NCBI RefSeq assembly: GCF_904067545.1
Contig: NZ_LR881183.1
Span: 310,001 to 374,000 of the forward strand
From: Thermococcus camini
GTDB taxonomy: Archaea > Methanobacteriota_B > Thermococci > Thermococcales > Thermococcaceae
Length of the DNA: 64,000 bases
Direction: 5' to 3'
This document shows, in pieces, positions 48,716 to 58,142 of this stretch (positions are counted from its first letter, which is position 1; every line of letters begins with the position of its first letter). The position numbers were made by a program, and so were the translations under genes. The notes under the pieces are model-generated. The model did not search any database and was not told where the DNA came from. It saw nothing but the letters and a program-made list of their open reading frames with translations.

Positions 48716-51700
48716 CCCCAGACCACCTCCATGAGGTAACCAACGCCTGTATAAGGCCCAGTTCTAGGAACAAAACCTAAATCAACAACAGAGTCAATTT
48801 GGATTCCATTGGACATAATTATATTCTGTGGTCTGCATGCATATGCCCCTTTGCTGGGATCCTCAAGTGGTACGCATGCGTTTATTTCCAGATTCTCGCT
48901 TGTGAGAATTTTGTACAGTGTTTCCCATCCTGAAGAATGCCACTTATCTGGATCGTTCGGGTCTCCCCATTGGTCTGGGAGCATGTCTGTGTCTGTAGTG
49001 TATCCCATGTTTATCCAGGCATTTTGGTATTTTTGCCATAACTGATAAGTCCAGTTTCTAAACATCTTGTAGTCTCTTGGGGTACTAAGTTCACTCCATT
49101 CCCACTGCTTGTTCATTACTGTATGTAAGCTAAGCATTTTTCCAGTGAGGATTAAATATATTTCGGGAGTTTCAGGCCCCACGAATTCTGTTAATACTGC
49201 TGGATACCATTCTCCATATTTGTGCCCATGCCAGTCTAGATATTCATCACGCAACCAGAAGACATAATGGCCAAGTTCGTGCCCCAACATTTCTCCCCAG
49301 TCTTCTTCCCCTATTGAGCCCCAAAAGTTTCCTCCCCAAAATTTCTCAGACATCATTATATGTATGAATGCTTTCTCTTGGGGAGATACCCCAGGATCTC
49401 TTTTCATCCAGTATCCTCCGACTACAGCTTTTGGCCATCCAGGATATAGGAGTTCTCCTGATGTTTGAGGAATTTGCCATGTAGTGTCATGTACTCTCAC
49501 ATCTGCTACGTCCCAGTTTCTCTTCTTGTCCCAGATCCTGACTTGTGTAATCATTGCGTAGCCGTCCGTGTAGTCGTAGATGAAGTCACTTGCCCTTCTG
49601 ATGCTGTAAATCAGGTTTTTCTTGTCTTCTTCGCTCATCGTCCATTCTACTGATATGTTCAGTTCAATGCCGAGGATATCTCTCTTCGCCGGATCTTTTC
49701 CAATAAATAGTTCAACACTGTTTGGAACACCGTCTCCATCGTAGTCATAGTATGTGTCGTCACTCGTTGGTGAGAACTTGTTGGTTCCAAGCTCTTTGTT
49801 AAGCTCCAGCTCTCTGTGGAATGGTATCCCATCGCCGTCGGCGTCGTTCAGTTTGATGAGGAACCATATTTCTGCATCGTCCTCATCAACGTCCGTTGAG
49901 GTTGCAACGGCGTCAAAGGTCAGCGAGCTCGTCTCAGTTGAGGTTTCTGAACTCGAAACTGACTCGGTGCTGAGGGTTTTAACGTTCTCAGTTTCGTTCC
50001 TGAAGATTAACGTCGCCTCGTATCTGGCACCCTTTCCGATTCTGGCTGTTGCATTGGTTGTGACATTGCTCACATTGGTGCCGTTGCCTTCCCCTCCCGT
50101 GGACATTGCGTTCACTTCCTCGTTTAGTTTCATTGCCCTCACTTTGGCGTTTCGTTTGTTGATGATGAGAACCTTCCTATGGGTCCCGTTGGGGAGTGAG
50201 AGCGTGAAGAGTACAGCTTCCTCAGGGTTTGTGTACCGATAAAGGATTCCGCTCTTGTGATCCCTTAGTTCTAAAGATTCTATCCCGTCCCAGCCCTGAA
50301 CGTTCGTGATGTTAACGACGCTTAAATCATAGCCAAGGGCCTCAAGTTCATCATAGTACTTGGAGAAAGGCTCAATGTCGGTGCTTGGGTTTATATCACC
50401 ACAGGAACCGTCGCCACAGCCACTCAGATGGCCGTAACCGAAGTATTCCTTATGATCGTTGGGATAGTCGTCTCCGCTCCAGGTTCCGGTTAGAGTGTTA
50501 AACACTATATGGGCAAATGGAGAGGATGTTGGTGAGATGTCCAGCACGTTTTCTCCATCGTTCAGGTTTAACCACAAATCTACAGTCTCTGCGTTGTCTG
50601 GGATGTCAAAGGTGAACTTTGCTATTGCCTGCTCATCTATGTTGCTGAAAATATTTTCTCTGAGGAGGGTTCTCTTTTCGTAGTCTGTGGTCATATATGC
50701 AAGTTGTGAATTGTATACTTCTTGATATTTTCCGTTTATAAGTGTAAACGCTTTTAAGCTGACGTCTCCGCTAACTGCATCGAGTTCCCGGTACCTAAAT
50801 ATGTAGACAGTTACCGTTGCATCTGTAAACGGCTCTATATCCTCCGCGTTGCACCACCCATCCCTGTCACTGTCTGCAATAACTGTGACGTTCATTCTGT
50901 AGGTTTCTCCAGTCTTTCCGTACTTGTCCACGGGGGCGAACTCGACGGTAACGTTCTCCCGACAGTTGGTGTAACTGTATAGGACGAGATAGAACCCTCC
51001 AGATTCTCCTGAGGGCACCTGGGGAACGAGAAAACTGAAGCGTCCGCCAACGTTTACCCACACGTTTACAGTATCCCCATCAGGGTCGTAAACATAAACC
51101 TGGCCGGTGTTGTTGTCGTTGGCGTACACCTGGCCTGGAAATTCAACGCTCTCAATCCTCGGTGGGGAGTTGGGCCTCACGTAGATCTTTCTGCTCCACT
51201 CGCTCGTTGAGCCGTCTTCAGCGGTCATTATTATCGTGAAGTTGTGATAGCCTGCAGTTGGCCGGCTCCAGATTAGATAAAATCCGTCATACTGGTTATG
51301 GGCGTAGATGAATCCTCTACTGAACTCATCAACTTTAGCCCCATCAACCAAAAGCGTGAGCTGTATATCTTGAGTTGTATCTGTTGGATTTTTGGCTGTG
51401 ATGTTGAACCTCAGGGGATAATCCATTACCGGAGTGTTATACCTTACTTCACTGATATATGGGTGGGGAGTAGCGTCTACGTGGAATGTCTTTCCAATGG
51501 TGGCAGTTTCTCCGTTGTAGTCCGGGACGAACTTGACTACCAGCGTGTGGTTTCCGGGAGTTGCTGTCCATGCCCCGTAAACGTTGTAGTATCTTATACT
51601 GTATTTTCTCACGCTCACGTCTCTTTCAGTCTTTACCAGCGTACCGTCTACGTATACCTCTATAGTTCCGGTCCCGTCGAGTGCACCCCTGTTGTCCAGC

Positions 51701-52581
51701 TTCAAGGTCAGCGACATGTATTCCCCGTCTATCGGCGGATCTGGTTGTATTGTGATCCCCTCAATGGCAATCTCCGGTGATGCCTGGTACTGGTATCTTG
51801 AAATCACATTACCCCAGCGGTCTATAAGGTACAGGACATCGCCATCGTTGTTTAGTATCGCACTTTCTGGGGAGCTGGCTATCAAAATTTTTATGGGGGT
51901 GTACGGGGGTGCGGAACTGCTGAGTTCTATTGAATGGTCCCTGCCAAAAGCGTCGGTGCACTCTTCTTTGGGAGTGCTGTTCATCCAGCAGCTTGGGTTG
52001 CCGTATGCATAATCATCGAGAAGGTGCCACCCTTCCAGGCTCTGAGATATAGAGCTGGGGTTGTACAGGTAGGTGTACTCGCCGGTTCCATCGTTGGTTA
52101 GATAATCAACGTCTATTATTTGAACCGCTGAGCTGGTTGAAAGGAGTTCGACCTTGAACTCGTTGTTGATGCTCTCCGTTGATTGGACTGAATATGTGCT
52201 GCTTTCTTTTTCCCTTTGAATGGCTTCCAGCGCTCTCCTTGGATTCCTCCAGAGGTAAGTTTTTATTATAGTGGGCTCGGTGCCGTTGTACCACCAGATC
52301 TGGAATATCAAGTTAGTTCCGTTCCAGTGTGCATTTCTGATTCTCATGTTCTCTGAGATTACCATCTCCCCGTTCAGCGTGCCGTTTAGAAGGGCTTCCA
52401 TTAGCGTCAGTATTGCTCTTCTTTCCTCCGGGGTGGCGTTCTGGAGGGCGTTAAGGTACCTCTCGAAGAACGGGTTAATAATGCCCCCCCCGTTTTGGGT
52501 CTCTGATACTGCTCCGGTTGTCTGTGGCAGGCCGCTCAGTACGAGCAACACGGCGAGAACCACTACAACCAGCCGCCTCAT
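48712..52581 (-). CDS. Large secreted metalloprotease with lamin-tail, CARDB-like and Ca-binding modules
   Basis: A 1,289-residue exported protein. In order: signal peptide (RRLVVVVLAVLLVLSGLPQTTGA), a lamin-tail-like domain (about 145-260, IIDVDYLTNDGTGEYTYLYNPSS), a CARDB-like domain (about 265-370), further Ig-like domains, Ca loops (DSDRDGWCNAEDIEPF, DADGDGIPFHRELEL, DYDGDGVPNSVELFIGKDP) and a C-terminal zinc protease domain with HELGHYVFWLRDEY (HELGH at residues 1101-1105) and tail TGPYTGVGYLMEVVWG. The active-site motif is of the HExxH...DE type but lacks the usual Gly (here Trp). ATG 52581 follows GGTGA by five bases. Substrate unknown. Confidence 0.8.
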   Translation of the reverse strand: MRRLVVVVLAVLLVLSGLPQTTGAVSETQNGGGIINPFFERYLNALQNATPEERRAILTLMEALLNGTLNGEMVISENMRIRNAHWNGTNLIFQIWWYNGTEPTIIKTYLWRNPRRALEAIQREKESSTYSVQSTESINNEFKVELLSTSSAVQIIDVDYLTNDGTGEYTYLYNPSSISQSLEGWHLLDDYAYGNPSCWMNSTPKEECTDAFGRDHSIELSSSAPPYTPIKILIASSPESAILNNDGDVLYLIDRWGNVISRYQYQASPEIAIEGITIQPDPPIDGEYMSLTLKLDNRGALDGTGTIEVYVDGTLVKTERDVSVRKYSIRYYNVYGAWTATPGNHTLVVKFVPDYNGETATIGKTFHVDATPHPYISEVRYNTPVMDYPLRFNITAKNPTDTTQDIQLTLLVDGAKVDEFSRGFIYAHNQYDGFYLIWSRPTAGYHNFTIIMTAEDGSTSEWSRKIYVRPNSPPRIESVEFPGQVYANDNNTGQVYVYDPDGDTVNVWVNVGGRFSFLVPQVPSGESGGFYLVLYSYTNCRENVTVEFAPVDKYGKTGETYRMNVTVIADSDRDGWCNAEDIEPFTDATVTVYIFRYRELDAVSGDVSLKAFTLINGKYQEVYNSQLAYMTTDYEKRTLLRENIFSNIDEQAIAKFTFDIPDNAETVDLWLNLNDGENVLDISPTSSPFAHIVFNTLTGTWSGDDYPNDHKEYFGYGHLSGCGDGSCGDINPSTDIEPFSKYYDELEALGYDLSVVNITNVQGWDGIESLELRDHKSGILYRYTNPEEAVLFTLSLPNGTHRKVLIINKRNAKVRAMKLNEEVNAMSTGGEGNGTNVSNVTTNATARIGKGARYEATLIFRNETENVKTLSTESVSSSETSTETSSLTFDAVATSTDVDEDDAEIWFLIKLNDADGDGIPFHRELELNKELGTNKFSPTSDDTYYDYDGDGVPNSVELFIGKDPAKRDILGIELNISVEWTMSEEDKKNLIYSIRRASDFIYDYTDGYAMITQVRIWDKKRNWDVADVRVHDTTWQIPQTSGELLYPGWPKAVVGGYWMKRDPGVSPQEKAFIHIMMSEKFWGGNFWGSIGEEDWGEMLGHELGHYVFWLRDEYLDWHGHKYGEWYPAVLTEFVGPETPEIYLILTGKMLSLHTVMNKQWEWSELSTPRDYKMFRNWTYQLWQKYQNAWINMGYTTDTDMLPDQWGDPNDPDKWHSSGWETLYKILTSENLEINACVPLEDPSKGAYACRPQNIIMSNGIQIDSVVDLGFVPRTGPYTGVGYLMEVVWG

Positions 52582-52660
52582 CCATATCACCATTAACGGT
52601 CGTTGCATTCTAGGTATTGGAGAATTGTGAATAAAAACATTGCGGGAACGAATCAAATTA

Positions 52661-53119
52661 TCACTCAAAGTGTTGTCCAAACGCCTCCCTCAGCCTCTCG
52701 ACCTCTTCCTCCCTCAGCCTGTTCTTTACCCAGCGCTCCCTCATGCTCAGGTTCTCGTCTTCCAAATCAAGGACTGCCTTCCTGACGCCGCCCCTCGGGT
52801 GAGCGCAGTCCCCTTCCCAGCGGGGAATCACTTGGAGGTGAATGTGCGGAACGGTCTGGCCGGCCGCTCTTCCGAGGTTCATCCCCACGTTGAACCCGTC
52901 CGGCTTGAAGGCTTCTCTCAGCTTCTCCATCGCCAGCTCCATGCCCCTTATCAGGGCGACCTTTTCTTCCCCGCTCAGCTCTTCCCAGCTCTCGACGTGC
53001 CTCCTGGGGACGACCAGCAGGTGTCCCCGGTTCGCCGGGTATGAGTCGAGGAGTATTCTAATCAGCTCGTCCTCGTAAAGGATTGCCTCGGGCCTTGCGC
53101 TGCAGAAAGGGCATTCCAT
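52661..53119 (-). CDS. HIT-family hydrolase
   Basis: A 152-residue histidine-triad protein. The N-terminal CPFCSARPEAILYED has the Cys pair of the zinc-type HIT group, and the triad HIHLQVIPRW (QTVPHIHLQV) is intact. HIT proteins hydrolyse dinucleoside polyphosphates or AMP-amino acid adducts. ATG 53119 lies five bases after GGTGG. It is followed downstream by the protease gene, but 80 bases and a separate promoter region intervene. Confidence 0.87.
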   Translation of the reverse strand: MECPFCSARPEAILYEDELIRILLDSYPANRGHLLVVPRRHVESWEELSGEEKVALIRGMELAMEKLREAFKPDGFNVGMNLGRAAGQTVPHIHLQVIPRWEGDCAHPRGGVRKAVLDLEDENLSMRERWVKNRLREEEVERLREAFGQHFE

Positions 53120-53174
53120 CGCCACCACCAAAGGCTTAAAACGGGTTCCCGATAAAAAGCCCTCGGTGAGTGCG

Positions 53175-53396
53175 GTGGGCGATACCTTGGATGTTATGAA
53201 GAAAAGCTACCAGAGGTTCCTGGCCGTCGGCCTCGGCCTCATGCTGATCGCGTTCCTTCTGATGATATGGCAGCCGCTGGGCAGACAGAACTCGCTAATA
53301 CTGGCGGTGATAGTCTTCCTGGTGGCGTTTCTGCCGCTGGAGTTTGCACGCAGGATAGCTAGAAAGATGGCCCTCATGGCTCTGAAGGGTGAATAG
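53175..53396 (+). CDS. Small membrane protein, 73 residues
   Basis: Two hydrophobic segments (FLAVGLGLMLIAFLLMIWQPL; LILAVIVFLVAFLPLEFA) joined by a short loop, with basic ends. The start is GTG 53175, five bases after GGTGA; an earlier GTG (53166) belongs to that region. Unknown function. It lies just before the proteasome-exosome operon but is separated from it by about 75 bases with its own promoter-like sequence. Confidence 0.6.
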   Translation: MGDTLDVMKKSYQRFLAVGLGLMLIAFLLMIWQPLGRQNSLILAVIVFLVAFLPLEFARRIARKMALMALKGE

Positions 53397-53473
53397 AAAA
53401 GCTTAATTAGACCGCCCGAGAATTACGGGAAGAGTGTAGAGGAGTGACGATAATTCGTTAGAGGTGATGTAAA

Positions 53474-54256
53474 ATGGCGTTTGTACCACCACAGGCAGGC
53501 TACGACAGGGCCATTACTGTTTTCAGCCCTGATGGAAGGCTCTTCCAGGTGAACTATGCCCGGGAGGCAGTGAAGAGGGGCGCCACCGCCGTCGGCGTCA
53601 AGTGGAAGAACGGCGTCGTCCTCGCGGTGGAGAAGAGGATAACGAGCAAGCTCATCGAGCCGAGCAGCTACGAAAAGATTTTTCAGATCGACGACCACAT
53701 TGCGGCCGCTCCGAGCGGAATAATCGCCGATGCAAGGGTTCTCGTTGACAGGGCCAGGCTTGAGGCCCAGGTTTACAGGCTTACCTACGGCGAACCCGTT
53801 CCGCTCACCGTTCTGGTGAAGAAGATATGCGACCTCAAGCAGGCCCACACCCAGTACGGCGGTGTGAGGCCCTTCGGTGCGGCCCTTCTTATGGCCGGTG
53901 TGAACGACAAACCGGAGCTCTACGAGACCGACCCCAGCGGGGCCTACTTCGAGTGGAAGGCAGTTGCCATAGGCAGCGGAAGGAACACCGCCATGGCAAT
54001 CTTCGAGGAGCACTACACCGACGACATAGACATGGAAGGTGCGATAAAGCTGGCCATAATGGCCCTCGCAAAGACCCTTGAGGAGCCGAGCGCTGATTCG
54101 ATAGAGGTGGCCTTCATAACAATGGAGGACAGGCGCTGGAAGAAGCTCTCCAGGGAGGAGGTCGAGGGATACCTCTCTGAGATACTGGAAGAGGTCAAGG
54201 AAGAGGAAGTCGAGGAGAGGGAAGAGGACTACTCCGAACTCGACCAGAACTACTGA
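53474..54256 (+). CDS. psmA: Proteasome alpha subunit
   Basis: A 260-residue 20S proteasome alpha subunit, whose rings form the gate for the protein-degrading core. The alpha N-terminal signature [24 protein letters not shown] is complete, followed by [20 protein letters not shown]. The C-terminus is acidic and Glu-rich. ATG 53474 has GGTGA six bases before it. First gene of the operon with SBDS and the exosome subunits, the known archaeal exosome-proteasome association. The beta subunit is not present here. Confidence 0.96.
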   Translation: MAFVPPQAGYDRAITVFSPDGRLFQVNYAREAVKRGATAVGVKWKNGVVLAVEKRITSKLIEPSSYEKIFQIDDHIAAAPSGIIADARVLVDRARLEAQVYRLTYGEPVPLTVLVKKICDLKQAHTQYGGVRPFGAALLMAGVNDKPELYETDPSGAYFEWKAVAIGSGRNTAMAIFEEHYTDDIDMEGAIKLAIMALAKTLEEPSADSIEVAFITMEDRRWKKLSREEVEGYLSEILEEVKEEEVEEREEDYSELDQNY

Positions 54257-54267
54257 GGTGACGGGCG

Positions 54268-54978
54268 ATGCCCATAAGCGTGGATAAAGCCGTTATCGCC
54301 CGTCTGAAGACGCACGGCGAGACGTTTGAGATACTCGTTGACCCGTACCTTGCGAGGGACTTCAAGGAGGGCAGGGACGTCCAGATAGAGGACGTCCTCG
54401 CTACCCCTTATGTTTTCAAGGACGCCCACAAGGGTGACAAGGCCAGCGAGCACGAGATGGAGAAGATATTCGGCACCAGCGACCCCTACGAGGTGGCCAA
54501 GGTAATCCTCCGCAAGGGAGACGTCCAGCTCACCGCGGAGCAGAGGCGGCAGATGATAGAGGACAAGAGGCGCTACATAGCGACGGTAATACACAGGCAC
54601 GCGGTTGACCCCAGGACGGGTTTTCCCCACCCCGTTGACAGGATTCTAAGGGCGATGGAAGAAGCTGGGGTCCACGTTGATCTGTTCAAGGACGCCGAGG
54701 CACAGATTCCGGGAGTCATCAAGGCTATACGACCGCTCCTCCCGATAAAGATGGAGATGAAGGTCATCGCCGTGAAGGTGCCCGGTGATTACGTCGGAAA
54801 GGCCTACGGAGAGGTCAGGAAGTTCGGAAAGATAAAGCGCGAGGAGTGGGGAAGCGACGGCTCGTGGATGTTCCTCATCGAGATTCCGGGAGGAATTGAG
54901 GAGGAGTTTTATGAGAAACTTAACGCCCTCACGAGGGGCGAGGCGGTAACTAAACTGATAGAGAGGAAGGGACTATGA
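54268..54978 (+). CDS. SBDS-family ribosome maturation protein
   Basis: A 236-residue archaeal homolog of the Shwachman-Bodian-Diamond protein, involved in late 60S-type subunit maturation and RNA metabolism. The three domains are visible: FYSH ([29 protein letters not shown]), a helical middle ([25 protein letters not shown]) and the C-terminal ferredoxin-like part ([30 protein letters not shown]). ATG 54268 has GGTGA seven bases upstream. Between psmA and rrp4, as in many euryarchaea. Confidence 0.95.
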   Translation: MPISVDKAVIARLKTHGETFEILVDPYLARDFKEGRDVQIEDVLATPYVFKDAHKGDKASEHEMEKIFGTSDPYEVAKVILRKGDVQLTAEQRRQMIEDKRRYIATVIHRHAVDPRTGFPHPVDRILRAMEEAGVHVDLFKDAEAQIPGVIKAIRPLLPIKMEMKVIAVKVPGDYVGKAYGEVRKFGKIKREEWGSDGSWMFLIEIPGGIEEEFYEKLNALTRGEAVTKLIERKGL

Positions 54979-55745
54979 GGCGGATTTTTGTAAAGAGTAG
55001 GGAACTTGTGGTCCCGGGCACTTTACTTGCCCAGGGGCCGTTTAAGAACGGAAGAGGGACCTTCAGGGAAGGCAACAGGATATACTCCACCGTCGTGGGG
55101 CTCGTTGAGATAAGGGGCGACACTATACGTGTTATCTCGCTCGAGGGGCCGTACATACCCGAGGTCGGCGACAACGTCATAGGGAAGATAGTGGACGTCA
55201 GGTTCTCCAACTGGACGGTTGACATAGGCGCCCCGTACCAGGCGGGCCTCCGCGTTCAGGACGCCACGGAGGAGCGCATCGACCTCGCAAAGACAGACCT
55301 GCGCAGGATATTCGACATAGGGGACATAATCTACGCCAGGATAAAGGCGTACAACGAGATAAACCAGATAGACCTCACCACGAAGGGCATGCCCTTCAGG
55401 GGCGGTCCCCTGCGCGGGGGGCAGATAGTGGAGATAACCCCCTCCAAGGTGCCCAGGCTCATAGGCAAGGGCGGTTCGATGATAAACCTCATCAAGAAGC
55501 TGACCGGCACGAGGATAATCGTCGGCCAGAATGGCTGGGTGTGGGTCAGCGGAAAGAATGAAGAGCTCGAAAAGCTGGCCATCGATGCCATCCTCAAGGT
55601 GAACAGGGAGAGCCACACTCAGGGGCTGACCGACAGGGTCAAGGAGCTTCTCATGACCAGGCTCCAGGAGCTCAAGGAGCGGGGAGTTATTGAGGAGATA
55701 CCGCAGATTGAGGAACCAACCGCTGGAAAGGGTGAGGGAGAATGA
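54975..55745 (+). CDS. rrp4: Exosome RNA-binding subunit Rrp4
   Basis: A 256-residue cap subunit of the archaeal exosome. An N-terminal domain ([19 protein letters not shown]), an S1 domain (about 60-140, [20 protein letters not shown]) and a KH domain ([24 protein letters not shown]) are present in the usual order. The cap guides RNA to the Rrp41/42 ring. Start and stop codons overlap the neighbours (ATGA), so translation is coupled. Confidence 0.95.
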   Translation: MRRIFVKSRELVVPGTLLAQGPFKNGRGTFREGNRIYSTVVGLVEIRGDTIRVISLEGPYIPEVGDNVIGKIVDVRFSNWTVDIGAPYQAGLRVQDATEERIDLAKTDLRRIFDIGDIIYARIKAYNEINQIDLTTKGMPFRGGPLRGGQIVEITPSKVPRLIGKGGSMINLIKKLTGTRIIVGQNGWVWVSGKNEELEKLAIDAILKVNRESHTQGLTDRVKELLMTRLQELKERGVIEEIPQIEEPTAGKGEGE

Positions 55746-56491
55746 TGGGCAAGCCCGAGGATTTAAAGCTCATAGATGAGAACGGAAAGAGAGTAGATGG
55801 GAGAAAGAAGTACGAACTGAGGCCCATTAAGATGGAAGTTGGTGTTCTAAAGAACGCTGATGGCTCCGCCTACGTTGAGTGGGGTAAGAACAAGATCCTG
55901 GCCGCGGTTTACGGACCGAGGGAGATACACCCCAAGCACCTCCAGAGGCCGGACAGAGCAATCTTGCGCGTCCGCTACAACATGGCCCCATTCAGCGTCG
56001 AGGAGAGGAAGAAGCCCGGCCCGGACAGGAGAAGCGTTGAGATAAGCAAGGTCATAAGGGGCGCCCTTGAGCCTGCTTTAATCCTCGAGATGTTCCCGAG
56101 AACGGCCATAGACGTCTTCATAGAGGTTCTGCAAGCTGATGCAGGAACGCGCGTCGCTGGAATAACTGCGGCCTCACTCGCCCTCGCCGACGCGGGTGTG
56201 CCGATGCGGGACCTCGTCGCCGCCTGTGCCGCTGGCAAGATAGAGGGCGAGATAGTGCTCGACCTCAACAAGGACGAGGACAACTACGGTGAGGCCGATG
56301 TTCCGGTGGCGATAATGCCGCTCAAGAACGACATAACACTGCTCCAGATGGACGGGTACCTCACGAAGGATGAGTTTGTCGAGGCGGTGAGGCTCGCCAT
56401 CAAGGGTGCCAAGGCGGTCTACCAGAAGCAGCGCGAGGCGCTGAAGGTCAAGTATCTCAAAATAGCCGAGGAGGTCGGTGGAGGTGAGTGA
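55742..56491 (+). CDS. rrp41: Exosome catalytic subunit Rrp41
   Basis: A 249-residue RNase PH-like subunit that degrades RNA by phosphorolysis. Family hallmarks: [53 protein letters not shown] with [14 protein letters not shown], and the catalytic Asp region [19 protein letters not shown]. Start ATG 55742 overlaps the Rrp4 TGA; ATG 55745 is equally placed. Confidence 0.95.
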   Translation: MMGKPEDLKLIDENGKRVDGRKKYELRPIKMEVGVLKNADGSAYVEWGKNKILAAVYGPREIHPKHLQRPDRAILRVRYNMAPFSVEERKKPGPDRRSVEISKVIRGALEPALILEMFPRTAIDVFIEVLQADAGTRVAGITAASLALADAGVPMRDLVAACAAGKIEGEIVLDLNKDEDNYGEADVPVAIMPLKNDITLLQMDGYLTKDEFVEAVRLAIKGAKAVYQKQREALKVKYLKIAEEVGGGE

Positions 56492-56492
56492 G

Positions 56493-57302
56493 ATGGAGAT
56501 AATGGCGGGCATAATGCGCGACCACATCCTCGCGCTCCTCAAGGAAGGCAAGCGCGTGGACGGCCGCGGCCTCGAGGACTACAGGGACCTCGAAATCAAG
56601 GTCAACGTCATAGAGAAGGCCGAGGGCTCCGCGTGGGTCAGGCTCGGCAATACCCAGGTTCTCGTGGGTGTTAAGGTGGACATGGGAGAGCCCTTCCCCG
56701 ACCTCCCGGACAGGGGCGTCATAACGACCAACGTGGAGCTCGTTCCCCTTGCCTCCCCGAGCTTTGAGCCCGGTCCGCCGGACGAAAACGCCATAGAACT
56801 CGCCCGTGTGGTTGACAGGGGTATAAGGGAGAGCCAGGCGGTTGAGCTTGAGAAGCTCGTCATAGTTCCGGGCAAGCTCGTCCGCGTCGTTTTCATAGAC
56901 GTCCACGTCCTCGACCACGACGGCAACCTCCTCGACGCGAGTGGCATCGGTGCGATAGCGGCCCTGCTCAGCACCAGGATGCCAAGGGTGGCCTACAACG
57001 AGGAGACCGACGAGGTCGAGGTTCTCGACGAGTACGAGCCCCTCCCGGTCAGGAGGATACCGATACCGGTTACCATGGCCAAGATCGGTCCGAACATCCT
57101 CGTTGACCCGAACCTCGATGAGGAGCGCGTCATGGACGGCAGGATAATCATAACCACCGACGAGAACGGAATGATATCCTCCGTCCAGAAGAGTGAGGGC
57201 GGTTCGTTCAAGCTTGAGGAGGTCATGTACGCGGTTGACACCGCGATAAAGAAGGCCGCCGAGATAAGGGAGAAGGTTCTTGAGGCCGTTAAGGCCGAGT
57301 GA
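56493..57302 (+). CDS. rrp42: Exosome structural subunit Rrp42
   Basis: A 269-residue RNase PH-fold partner of Rrp41 that completes the hexameric ring but lacks phosphorolysis residues. Seen: RVDGRGLEDYRDLEIKVNVIEKA, GSAWVRLGNTQVLVGVKV, ELVPLASPSFEPGPPDENAIEL and FIDVHVLDHDGNLLDASGIGAI. ATG 56493 is two bases after the Rrp41 stop and five after GGTGA. Last clear exosome gene of the operon. Confidence 0.95.
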   Translation: MEIMAGIMRDHILALLKEGKRVDGRGLEDYRDLEIKVNVIEKAEGSAWVRLGNTQVLVGVKVDMGEPFPDLPDRGVITTNVELVPLASPSFEPGPPDENAIELARVVDRGIRESQAVELEKLVIVPGKLVRVVFIDVHVLDHDGNLLDASGIGAIAALLSTRMPRVAYNEETDEVEVLDEYEPLPVRRIPIPVTMAKIGPNILVDPNLDEERVMDGRIIITTDENGMISSVQKSEGGSFKLEEVMYAVDTAIKKAAEIREKVLEAVKAE

Positions 57303-57325
57303 CCTTTTCCCCTTTGGTGATTTTT

Positions 57326-57613
57326 ATGAGCCTTGTGGACGCCATCGCGGTGGTCGTGATGGTTCTCTTCACGCTCCAGTTTCTTGCACTGGCGGTTAGG
57401 GGTGGTTCGAAAAAGGAGCTTTTCCTGACGTTAGCTCTCTTCTCGATTACCCTCGGCGTCTGGCTCATCTACAACGCCTCCTTCACCTGGGGGTGGGACT
57501 TTTACACCTACGTACCCCTTGCTTTCGCGGTCGCCACCTTTCTCCTGAGCGTTTTTGGACTTTATCGGCTGCGCGAGGAGGAAGGACTGGGCGAATTTCA
57601 GAAAGAGATATAA
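57326..57613 (+). CDS. Small three-segment membrane protein
   Basis: A 95-residue protein with three hydrophobic segments (AIAVVVMVLFTLQFLALAV; LFLTLALFSITLGVWLIY; YVPLAFAVATFLLSVFGLY) and a charged C-terminus. ATG 57326 is five bases after GGTGA. It lies 23 bases after rrp42 and may be read through from the exosome operon, but its role is unknown. Confidence 0.6.
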   Translation: MSLVDAIAVVVMVLFTLQFLALAVRGGSKKELFLTLALFSITLGVWLIYNASFTWGWDFYTYVPLAFAVATFLLSVFGLYRLREEEGLGEFQKEI

Positions 57614-57664
57614 ACACAAATGCCCAAAATAATCCAGCCTTATGATTAATTGGGGGGAACGGTT

Positions 57665-58063
57665 ATGGGATTGTTTGACAGCCTTAAGAAGAAGGACGAA
57701 AAGCCCAAGAAGAAGCCGCCGGCGGCGGTTAAGAAGAGTGTTGCCGCTCCCAGGCATGACATCGATGTCGTTCCTCTTGAGGAGGATGTTATTGCTAAGG
57801 AGATAGTCAAGCCCCAGATCAGGTACCTCAAGAAGATCGTCGTCACCAGCTACGCCGACCTTGAGAGAATCTCGGAGGAGCTCCAGAACGGCAACATAGT
57901 TCTCGTTGACCTCACCCCGCTCGAGGTCAAACCGGAGGTTCTTGAGAAGGTCGCGGAGCAGCTCAAGGGAATGGTCGGGGCCCTTGGCGGTCAGGCCGCT
58001 AAAATATGCAAGCACGAAATAAAGCTCATTCTCGTCCCGTCGGACATCAAGATAGCCAAGTGA
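57665..58063 (+). CDS. SepF-like cell-division protein
   Basis: A 132-residue archaeal SepF (DUF552) protein. The N-terminus MGLFDSLKKKDEKPKKK is an amphipathic membrane-binding segment; the globular domain has KKIVVTSYADLERISEELQNGNIVLVDLTPL and the glycine-containing helix and strand GALGGQAAKICKHEIKLILVPSDI. SepF anchors FtsZ to the membrane in archaea. ATG 57665 follows a GGGGGGAA sequence. The genome presumably has ftsZ elsewhere. Confidence 0.85.
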   Translation: MGLFDSLKKKDEKPKKKPPAAVKKSVAAPRHDIDVVPLEEDVIAKEIVKPQIRYLKKIVVTSYADLERISEELQNGNIVLVDLTPLEVKPEVLEKVAEQLKGMVGALGGQAAKICKHEIKLILVPSDIKIAK

Positions 58064-58142
58064 TTTCCTTTTTGGCCCTTTCTACTTCTGCCTACCATGG
58101 ATTTATAAAGGGGTCGGCCCCTCTATTCTCCGGTGGTGCGAG

